From positions 280,677 to 344,676 of the forward strand of contig CANNZV010000254.1 of NCBI GenBank assembly GCA_947561585.1: 64,000 nucleotides of DNA, in the 5' to 3' direction. Source of the stretch: Caprella mutica (Eukaryota; Arthropoda; Malacostraca; Amphipoda; Caprellidae). This document shows positions 1-10,000 of the stretch, in pieces (within the stretch, counting starts at the first letter, position 1; every line of letters begins with the position of its first letter). The position numbers were made by a program, and so were the translations under genes. A model generated the notes under the pieces. That model had not been told where the DNA came from, did no database searches, and worked only from the letters and a program-made list of their open reading frames with translations.

Positions 1-3000
1 ATACAGTGGAATTGCCAGGGATATCGATCTAAATATACTGATCTTAGACGACTAATATTCCTGAAAAATCCAGCTGTGATAATTTTACAAGAAACAATGT
101 TAAATAATCAAGCACCCAGACCACCGAATGGATACTCTATCTACTGTGACTACAGTAACCCCCAACCAGGAAAAGGACTTGCAACTCTTATCAGAAATGA
201 CATCCCGCATTTGAAACACACTCTGAGATCACCTTTACAAGCCACAGCCTTTAGAGTTGGCTTGAAGCGTAAATATACTATCTGCAATATATACCTATCA
301 CCCACTGAAATAATACCCCTCAACGAAATAACGTCACTAATTGATCAGCTACCTCCACCAGCTATAATCTGTGGAGACTTTAACAGTAAGCACCATCTGT
401 GGGACTCTATGTGTGTCAGATCAGATGCCAGAGCCCAAACAATAGAAACTGCTTTGCTATCAACCTCCACAGTACTGCTTAATACTGGTATACCAACTCA
501 CTTCCATGTTCAGACGGGAAGCCTCTCCGCAATTGATCTCACCATTTGCTCTGCGAATGTGTCTGTAGACCTCCACTGGGATAGAATGGATGAGACTTTT
601 GGCAGCGACCATTATCCAATATGCATCGAGGAAATTGATGAGGAGCCTTTCATCCCTGAAAAGAGATTTATGGAGAATAGAGCGGACTGGAATTTGTTTG
701 AAAGACAGACGTCGATGGCTGACTTTGATGACCTCCTGAATGACCTGACTGTAGATGAGTTGATTACATATTATAATCGCCATTTGATGGAGTCCGCAAC
801 CATGTCAATTCCTCAATCATCTACCAAACCACGCCCGAAACGAGTCCCTTGGTGGACAATAGAATGCTCTGAGGCAAATCGCCAGCGTAAGGCTGCATTA
901 AGAAAATATCAGCGAACCTCTTTGATAATGGATAAAATTGCATATTGTCGAGCAAGAGCTATCGCCAAAAACGTGCAACTAAATGCAAAAAAGAACTCCT
1001 GGAAGAAATATGTGGATAGCATAAATGTTCACACCCCTATGTCTAAGATATGGAAAAGAATACGCAAGATACGCGGGAGCTACCAAAATATACGCTCTCC
1101 ATACTTGATCAAAGACGGCACACATGTTGCTGACAAGGATCAAGTTGCGGAGCTCCTCGCCGATCACTATGAAGCTGTGAGCAGCAGTGACTCGTATGGT
1201 CCAAAATTCCAGCGAGTGAGACAAAACTCAGAGCAGCCGATAAATTTCAAAACAACTCAGACCTTACCTTACAATTCCCCCATTACTATTCTAGAACTCA
1301 AACGAATGCTCTCTCTCTCTAGCCAGTCAGCAGCGGGCGAGGACAGCATTACATACAACATGATCAAGAAATCACATCCTACTTCTCAGAACTTTCTTCT
1401 AAAAATAATGAACACAATATTTGATTCTGGAGAATTCCCCACCCAATGGCTAACAAGTGTGGTTTTATCATTCCCTAAACCAGGAAAGCCACCAACCTGT
1501 GTGGAAAACTACCGGCCAATATCTCTGAACAGTTGTGTTGGAAAGCTGATGGAGAAAATAGTCAACACTCGACTGACCTTCTTCCTTGAAAGCAATTCAT
1601 ACCTCCCGTGCCATCAATTTGGCTTTCGAAAGATGCAGAGCACGGCAGATGCACTGAATAAATTCTCATCAGATATACAGAAATCTATCAATGCCAAGCA
1701 ACATGTCATATGTGTATCATTTGACTTGAGAAAGGCATATGATACAACTTGGAGATATGGAATACTGAGAGCGATGCACGATATAGGCTTACGAGGTAAT
1801 ATCCCTATGTTCATTGAGAAATTCCTATCCAACCGATCATTCAGGACCAAGATAGGCAACGTTAAATCGACGACTCACCAACTCGAACAAGGTGTCCCAC
1901 AGGGAAGTGTACTTAGCTGCACACTTTTCTCCCTGGCAATTAACAATATCCTAAAGTGTGTCCCTGATGATTTTGAGGCCCTGCTGTATGTGGATGATCT
2001 TTTGGTTTATTGCAGTGGATCATATGTTCCAGGTATGGAGAGACGCATGCAAAACACAATAAACAAGATAAACTCGTGGGCAGACACGCATGGTTTTGCC
2101 TTCTCTGCCACAAAAACCAATTGTATCCATTTCCATCATAAGAGAAAACTCCAACCACCTCTCAAACTAACTTTGAATAATACTATCATACCAAACAGAG
2201 AATCAATAAACTACCTAGGAATGACAATAGACTACAAACTGAACTGGAAGGAGCATATCAGAAACGTGAAGTTAGACTGTATGAAGAGACTTGACCTACT
2301 GAAATGTCTCTCCCACACCACTTGGGGATCAGACCGGACCACTCTCCTCAGACTGTACAGATCGATCATCCGATCGAAGCTGGACTATGGTTCATTCCTG
2401 TATGGCACAGCGAGTGACGCAACTTTAAGAACATTGGATCCTGTGCACAATGCAGCAATTAGAATCTGTACTGGTGCATATAGGTCTTCCCCAATGGAAA
2501 GTCTATATGCAGACAGTGGGGAGCCATCTTTGCAAAAACGAAGAAAGCAACTCCTACTCCAATATTATGCAAGAACCCTACAACTTCAATCATCAGCTGC
2601 ATACCCATATGTGGAACCTACAAACAATGGAATCTATCCAATTTCTCGCCAAATAACAGAAATTCTTCATTACCATAACCTGAATATCTCCACCCTACCT
2701 TTCACATATAAGAAGATACCTGTCTGGCAAACATGTCATGACCTGCTCTGCACTAATTATGATTATCCAAAAAAAGGAACATGCTCTGACTCTATCATGA
2801 GGAGTTACTTCAATGAACATAGACTGACATATCATAGACATCAGTTTCCTATATTTACTGATGGTGCCAAGAGTGATGAAGGTGTTGGATCTGCTGCTGT
2901 GAGCATGATGGGAAACCGGAAAATTAAACTGATGCCGGAGAGTTCAATATTCACGGCAGAACTATGTGGGATCCTCTGTGCTCTCCAAATTGCTGGTAGC

Positions 3001-3690
3001 GCTCATTACACGGAATTTGTAATCTTCTGCGACTCACGCTCTGCAATTAACGTGATCCAGCATTATGACTCAACTCATCCCCTTATTAGCAAGATTATAG
3101 CATGGCTAATAAAATTGAGACACAGGAATAAGGAAATAAAATTCTGCTGGTGCCCAGCGCATGTTGGCATAGCTGAAAATGAGGCAGCAGATAGTGAAGC
3201 TACAGAGGCTGCATGCGGGGACATGCAACCTAGCAATGATGAAATACCCTATAGAGATTGGTACCCTATTATAAAGTCGAAAATTCGTGAAATGTGGAGT
3301 GTGGAGTGGCGTGAGCTACACCATAACAAGCTCAGAGCAATTAAAGATTCAATAGACGTGTGGCCATCTAGCAATCTGAGAAACAGAATACACTCCATTA
3401 TTCTGACTAGACTGAGGATAGGTCACTCAAAAGTGACGCACCAATATCTGATGGAGCGGGGAGTGCAGCCGTATTGCCTTGACTGCTTGGTCCCTCTCAC
3501 TATAAAGCACATCTTAGCTGAGTGCCCCTCTTTCACCGTAATCAGAAGAATAAATTTCCCTCTTACTCACGAAATGACTGCTGAGTCAATAATGAGGCAC
3601 ATGCTTGCTGATGTACCTGGGAACAACTTCTGCCCTGAGAGACTGATAAATTACCTCCATGAAGTTGGCCTATACAGCGTGATGGTATGA
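1..3690 (+). CDS. I/Jockey-type LINE ORF2: endonuclease, reverse transcriptase, RNase H (5' cut by window edge)
   Basis: Polyprotein that nicks target DNA, copies its own RNA at the nick and degrades the RNA strand. The frame is open from base 1, so the true start is left of the window; 1,229 codons are visible before TGA. The N-terminal APE-type endonuclease shows QWN (4-12), QET (about 88-96), GDFNS (373-387) and GSDH (601-612). The reverse transcriptase has FDLRKAYD (from 1720), GVPQGS and the catalytic YVDD (1987-1998). RNase H carries FTDG with its Asp at 2860, Glu at 2959, Asp at 3031 and Asp at 3190. A C-terminal CCHC knuckle lies near 3475-3530. No stop or frameshift interrupts any domain. 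The RNase H places it in an I-like clade. It lies in sense orientation upstream of an MCM8 exon, so it is probably intronic. Confidence 0.93.
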   Translation: MQWNCQGYRSKYTDLRRLIFLKNPAVIILQETMLNNQAPRPPNGYSIYCDYSNPQPGKGLATLIRNDIPHLKHTLRSPLQATAFRVGLKRKYTICNIYLSPTEIIPLNEITSLIDQLPPPAIICGDFNSKHHLWDSMCVRSDARAQTIETALLSTSTVLLNTGIPTHFHVQTGSLSAIDLTICSANVSVDLHWDRMDETFGSDHYPICIEEIDEEPFIPEKRFMENRADWNLFERQTSMADFDDLLNDLTVDELITYYNRHLMESATMSIPQSSTKPRPKRVPWWTIECSEANRQRKAALRKYQRTSLIMDKIAYCRARAIAKNVQLNAKKNSWKKYVDSINVHTPMSKIWKRIRKIRGSYQNIRSPYLIKDGTHVADKDQVAELLADHYEAVSSSDSYGPKFQRVRQNSEQPINFKTTQTLPYNSPITILELKRMLSLSSQSAAGEDSITYNMIKKSHPTSQNFLLKIMNTIFDSGEFPTQWLTSVVLSFPKPGKPPTCVENYRPISLNSCVGKLMEKIVNTRLTFFLESNSYLPCHQFGFRKMQSTADALNKFSSDIQKSINAKQHVICVSFDLRKAYDTTWRYGILRAMHDIGLRGNIPMFIEKFLSNRSFRTKIGNVKSTTHQLEQGVPQGSVLSCTLFSLAINNILKCVPDDFEALLYVDDLLVYCSGSYVPGMERRMQNTINKINSWADTHGFAFSATKTNCIHFHHKRKLQPPLKLTLNNTIIPNRESINYLGMTIDYKLNWKEHIRNVKLDCMKRLDLLKCLSHTTWGSDRTTLLRLYRSIIRSKLDYGSFLYGTASDATLRTLDPVHNAAIRICTGAYRSSPMESLYADSGEPSLQKRRKQLLLQYYARTLQLQSSAAYPYVEPTNNGIYPISRQITEILHYHNLNISTLPFTYKKIPVWQTCHDLLCTNYDYPKKGTCSDSIMRSYFNEHRLTYHRHQFPIFTDGAKSDEGVGSAAVSMMGNRKIKLMPESSIFTAELCGILCALQIAGSAHYTEFVIFCDSRSAINVIQHYDSTHPLISKIIAWLIKLRHRNKEIKFCWCPAHVGIAENEAADSEATEAACGDMQPSNDEIPYRDWYPIIKSKIREMWSVEWRELHHNKLRAIKDSIDVWPSSNLRNRIHSIILTRLRIGHSKVTHQYLMERGVQPYCLDCLVPLTIKHILAECPSFTVIRRINFPLTHEMTAESIMRHMLADVPGNNFCPERLINYLHEVGLYSVMV

Positions 3691-3970
3691 TCGAAACTGC
3701 GCAGCTTGAGAAGTTCGATGCGAAATAGCTTGTTCTGAAGCATCAAGAACATCATCAGACACTAACTAACTAAATATTGGAAACCGAATTCTATCCCACA
3801 TTATATAATCCTGGCTTGTAAACAGAAGAATAGTTAGTAGCTATATCCTGTATGTTCAACAGTCATTATCCTTCCCACTCTTCTTCATCTACTATTTTAT
3901 AAAGTAGCTATGAGGAATATGGAGCAAATTCTAATATCTACTCTATTTAGCTATATCTTTTTTTTTTCAG
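3691..3970 (+). other. LINE 3' UTR and MCM8 intron end
   Basis: The LINE 3' UTR probably runs to the short CTAA repeats at about 3762-3773, but no poly(A) tail or target duplication can be fixed without the 5' end. The rest is AT-rich intron ending in a T-rich tract and CAG at 3968-3970, a strong 3' splice site for the next exon. Confidence 0.5.
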
Positions 3971-4095
3971 GAGCTTGACAGTTTGTTGTCTAAACATGTA
4001 ATGTCTCTTCACTCTTCTGAGTCGCGAATATCTTCTAGTAACGCCCCAGAAAATCCACTGAACAGCAGCGTACTGAACAGACTCAGCACCCTAAG
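3971..4095 (+). CDS. MCM8: MCM8 exon (after the arginine-finger region), first in window
   Basis: 125 nt, entered in phase 0 and left after two bases of an Arg codon. It encodes ELDSLLSKHVMSLHSSES and a Ser/Asn-rich linker ending SVLNRLSTLR. The 3' splice site is a T tract plus CAG; the donor AAG|GTGAGT is a near-perfect consensus. The last 20 nt (about 4076-4095) are the first copy of a 25-bp tandem repeat that continues about 1.1 kb into the intron. Confidence 0.88.
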
Positions 4096-7000
4096 GTGAG
4101 TACAGAGTCAGCACCCTAAGGTGAGTACAGAGTCAGCACCCTAAGGTGAGTACAGAGTCAGCACCCTAAGGTGAGTACAGAGTCAGCACCCTAAGGTGAG
4201 TACAGAGTCAGCACCCTAAGGTGAGTACAGAGTCAGCACCCTAAGGTGAGTACAGGGTCAGCACCCTAAGGTGAGTACAGAGTAAGCACCCTAAGGTGAG
4301 TACAGAGTAAGCACCCTAAGGTGAGTACAGAGTCAGCACCCTAAGGTGAGTACAGAGTCGGCACCCTAAGGTGAGTACAGAGTCAGCACCCTAAGGTGAG
4401 TACAGAGTCAGCACCCTAAGGTGAGTACAGAGTCAGCACCCTGAGGTGAGTACAGAGTCAGCACCCTGAGGTGAGTACAGAGTCAGCACCCTAAGGTGAG
4501 TACAGAGTCAGCACCCTAAGGTGAGTACAGAGTCAGCACCCTAAGGTGAGTACAGAGTCAGCACCCTAAGGTGAGTACAGAGTCAGCACCCTAAGGTGAG
4601 TACAGAGTCAGCACCCTAAGGTGAGTACAGAGTCAGCACCCTAAGGTGAGTATAGAGTCAGCACCCTAATGTGAGTATAGAGTCAGCACCCTAATGTGAG
4701 TATAGAGTCAGCACCCTAAGGTGAGTATAGAGTCAGCACCCTAAGGTGAGTATAGAGTCAGCACCCTAAGGTGAGTATAGAGTCAGCACCCTAAGGTGAG
4801 TACAGAGTCAGCACCCTAAGGTGAGTACAGAGTCAGCACCCTAAGGTGAGTATAGAGTCAGCACCCTAAGGTGAGTACAGAGTCAGCACCCTAAGGTGAG
4901 TACAGAGTCAGCACCCTAAGGTGAGTATAGAGTCAGCACCCTAAGGTGAGTACAGAGTCAGCACCCTAAGGTGAGTATAGAGTCAGCACCCTAAGGTGAG
5001 TATAGAGTCAGCACCCTAAGGTGAGTATTGAGTCAGCACCCTAAGGTGAGTATTGAGTCAGCACCCTAAGGTGAGTACAGAGTCAGCACCCTAAGGTGAG
5101 TACAGAGTCAGCACCCTAAGGTGAGTATAGAGTCAGCACCCTAAGGTGAGTATAGAGTCAGCACCCTAAGGTGAATACAATGAAGATGAAGACACTAAAA
5201 TGTCTCTCACATTGTGGAGTTAATAAATGCGTGTCATTCACAGCCAATGACTAGCGCAATCTTGACCTGTAACATCATAATATTATTTTATTGCCTCTGA
5301 ATTTTTTACTTGCGATAAGTTGATGCTTGCTGAAAGTGTTTGACACCATTTGGTACAGAAGCTTTATAAGCTATGTGAAAACTCAACCCGGCCCAGCTCT
5401 GCCGCCGCAGGGCTGCGGAGTATGTACATAAAATGTGCGACTCCAACTCCGACTCCTTTATTTTGAATTTATAGACTCCAACTCCTTTATAAAGAATTTC
5501 ACAGACTCCTCGACTCTGACTCCAACAAACAGTTTTACAGTATTTTTATAAGCAATATTGAGTCATTTGAATGTTTAGATTTGAATTATTGATTTAATTC
5601 ATATATATGAGCAATTATTAGTTCTTATGAGATATTTAACATGATGAACAACAAATAAAATGGATCTAAATTTTTGTGACTTATATCTATAGCTTGGAGT
5701 CGGAGTCGGTACAAATTTTCGACTCCTGACTCCGACTCCACCAAAAAAGCTTTGACTCCGACTCCACAGCCCTTGTGAAAAGTATTAGGTAGAAACTGAT
5801 GTTCTAGTTTGAAAATTTCCATGAGTGAGACTTTAAATAACATGGATTTAACTTTGAAGTCAATCATAAGTGACGTCAGCAACAGTTGCTGATTAATTAT
5901 AAGTCCCTCGCACTTTAATATAATATGGTATCACTTTATACACTTTTCACAACGTAATTCGACAATTTAAATTGTTTATTTAGTAGTTCTAAAAGGCTAA
6001 TATAGCTTCATGTTATTTCCAGGGAGAGACTAGCTTCATATTATGGACATGAGAGGGAGCTGGTATCTCATTCAGATCTCAAAAAATACATCAGTTATGC
6101 CAGAAGGTGACTATTTGCTTTTAAGAATATCTCTCTGATACTAATGAATATACATTTGATAAGTTCGAAATAGAATTGTTTATAGAATTAATAGATATTA
6201 CGGAACAGCTAGTACAATTTGTGATGCTTGTATAATATAGATGAAGCATTATTTTGTAATTTTTAGATGGACCATTAACTAATAGTGATACTTCTGACAT
6301 CATATCTAGCCATAATATTTCTGGTGCCATTTCAGCCAAGTGAATCAGAGATGTTTCTCTAACATTTTCCAGATACGTTCATCCCCGTTTGAGTGGCGAG
6401 GCAGCTACCATCCTACAGACGTTCTACCTCGAGTTGCGTTCTAACTACCAGCTGAATGGTGAAAAGAGTCCTCCCATAACCACCAGGCATCTGGAGGCTC
6501 TCGTCAGACTCACACAGGTAATGAAATGACTACCTAAATTAATATACAATTTAAATCACTATCAACTAGAGAGCGTCCTTTTTATGACTGCGTATCATTG
6601 ACTACTCACTGCTGATTTAATTAATTTTCGTAGAAATGATTCAATGTGTATTATAACTATCTTTGAATGTAGCTACTGCAAATTTGTAAATGCTGACTTC
6701 TTGGAAAACTGACCAAGAATATGCTAAATAAACTTTTATAAACCGAATAAAAGGATGATTTCTTATATTTTGCTCTATAGCATATTGATTGTTCACTAGA
6801 TATTCTTATCAATTAATGTTTTACCGCTTGCAGTCGCGAGCTAAGTGCGAGTTGCGAGAGGAGGCAACAGCGGAGGATGCGCAGGATGTGGTGGAGTTAA
6901 TGCAGCATTCTATGATAGACACTTACAGTGATCAGTTGGGGTGTCTGCAGATGGAGAGAAGTCACAGCTCTACTTCCACTAACAGGGGGCAGGTGAGGGG

Positions 7001-10000
7001 ACATAGGAACTACTGAGTACCGCCTTACTGAGTAGTTTAACTAAGTTTTGTAGTGAGTTGGAAGGAAAACAACCTGACAACTTAATATCCTTTATTGAAC
7101 TGTTAGTTGCCTATAATCTATTACAGAGCACAACCTACATAAATAACACGTACATGAGAGTGTACACAAACTGTGTACGTACTGGAATGTACAACTAAAT
7201 ATGTTCACATGAGAGATGAACATGTATCACATACATGTACGTTAGACGTAAACTAATGACAATACAACATCTCCTCACCCTTAATGTATACAAAAAAAAA
7301 TCAAAAATATTTATGATAATAAAAAAATAGAACTACTGACAATATTCACATATGCAAGATACAAAGAATACATATTCAAATATAGTGAACAAATGAAATC
7401 ATGTTCAGAAAAGAAACCTTAACATATTAATAACTTCCTAACACAGATTACAAGTAAATTTTGCGTTCAAGTTAACTTAATAGCTGTGCTGCTGCGTCCA
7501 CAACGAAGCAGACGCAATTGATGTTTGTGACGTTTCCAGACAACCTTCAAGTCTTTAAAGGGGCTGTTCAGTCAATTTTTGTTTTCATAATATTAATGTT
7601 GAACGATCACTTAGTTAGAATAAAGCATTCTTGTAGAATTAAACGGTTGAAAAAAAATAATAAGCGATATATATCATATTTTATAAAATCGATTTAGTTC
7701 CTGCGTCCTCCTATAGATGGCGCCACCACTCTGTACTATTTGTTTACATTTTACAGCTGATAACAATGTATACAATTTTTCTATCAACAGTATTAACTGC
7801 TAATTTATGAAGAGATGATTTTCTTTTCAAAACTAAATCTAATTGTCTCGAAGGACAGTTTTCAATTTCACAAATTCTTTTCACCATTTTCAAACATTTA
7901 ATAACAGATTCAAGATTCAAGTCTGGGACTGGTTATCATTTTGTTTACGTACTTCAATTATTAGTACGTCGGTCCACCACAGTCCACAGATGGCGCCACT
8001 AATTTACAATATACTTTTTATATAAACATTTCTAAAATCGACGAATATTCTAATGTTACATAAATCGATTTAGGACCAATTTGGCGATAGTTTGATTTTG
8101 ACTAAACTGCCCCTTTAATAAACACATTATACACATTTTGCCCTTACCGTGAAACAACATTGCCTGAATACCATTTTATACCACGTTCATAATTCAAAGC
8201 CAGCACCTCACAACCATCATAAAATGCAGGTACTGGTTTACCTATGATAGCAGTACTATCATGTACAAAACTTTTTCTTTGACAGTCATATATTGCCTGC
8301 TACTTATAGAAACTGTAGGTGGCATTTTTGTAATCGAATGTGGTACATTTCGATAATGTAGAAGAACATTTGATAACCTTTTTCTGAGAGAGCCAACTTT
8401 ATTCTTTCTTAGAAGATCCTTCATGACACGTACAGTCCTCTCAGACTGTCCATTTGATGATGGTGAGTAAGGAGGCGGAGTAAGTGAGAAATACCATTAT
8501 TAAACAGAAATTCTTTGAATTCAGCTGAAACGAAACAAGTGGCATTATCAGAAGCAAGTGCATTAGGTAAGCCCTTTCTACTAAATAATTTCTCTCAAAA
8601 CTTCTATTGTTTCCCGAGAACTGGTATTTTTACATAATTCACATTCAATGTACCTAGAAAGAGCATCGACAACAATTAAAAATAACCAATCCTCAAACTG
8701 AAAGTGATCTATGTGCAGTCTGTACCAATTTTTATTTGGTACAGGCCACTGCACACCACAGTTTTGAGGAGGCTTACTTAGATTAACTTGACAATCTTTA
8801 CAGTTACGAACTAACTCTACTACATTTGCATCTATTCCCGGATACCAGATAAGAGAGCGATAAATCGATCTCATTCCACTGATACCCGGATGTCCTCCGT
8901 GAAATTGCTCCAGAACTCTAGATCGCAATGGCTGAGGAACAAATACTCTGTTACGGTACATAATACATTCTCGCAAAATTGACAAATCAGCAGAATTATT
9001 TTAGAAAACTTTCAGAGAGGAATGCACTTTAACTGGAAAACCATTTCGAATATAATTCTTAATTATGCACAAATCTTTATCATCATTAGTACAATTAGCA
9101 ATATCGTTGAAATTAACAGGAGAATTACTCAAACTATCTAACACAAAAATTAACTCATACGGTTCAGGGGTATGCTCCGCCTTAGAGAGAGGACAATGAA
9201 TCAGAAAGTCAATCATAACATTAAGACTGCCTTTAGTGTACTCAAACTTATAGGTAAATTGAGATAGTCGCAAAACCCATCTTTTCAGTCAGGCGGAGCA
9301 ATGAGCAGAGATACATGCAGAGCCTGAAAAGAACTTAGTAAGAGGTTTATGATCATTCCTAATAAGAAAATGACATCCTAGCAAATATTGTCTGAATTTT
9401 TCACATCCAAACAGAACACTCAACGCTTCCCTTTCGATCTGAGAGTAGTTACGTTCCGCGGAATTTAAAGTCCTAGAAGCAAAACTAATTGGAAACCATC
9501 CATCATGATTTTTTTTTGAGATAGTACAGCTCCCAAACCAAAAGAGGAAGCGTCAGTTTCTAGAGCTATTGGCAAATAGGGATTGAATAGACGTAAAATG
9601 CGTCCATCCTTGAACAACTGTTTAACAGTCTCATAATATTTTACTTGAGCCTTCTCCCAAACAAATTTACAACCTTTCTTCAACAATAAATATGAGGGTT
9701 CGAATAGAGAGCTAAAATTCTTAATAAATTTACCATAATAATTACATAATCCAATGAAACTCTGCACTTCCTTAACATTACTAGAGGGTGGGGCATTCAA
9801 AATAGCACGAACATTATGATCACTTGGGCGTACTCCTTCTGCAGAAAATACATGTCCAACTTCCAAGGTAGCAAACCGATGGTATATAAAAAAAAATTAA
9901 CGTGTATTAACTTTAAGTCCAGCATCCTGCAAAGCTTCAAGAATTTTATCTAACACAATCGCATGTTCATCCCTATTACCTGTCATAATTAAAATATCAT

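Noticed and set aside
460..2158. Minus-strand and alternative-frame open frames across the LINE ORF2
   Set aside because: Shadows of the 1,229-codon LINE frame, which carries all the catalytic motifs.
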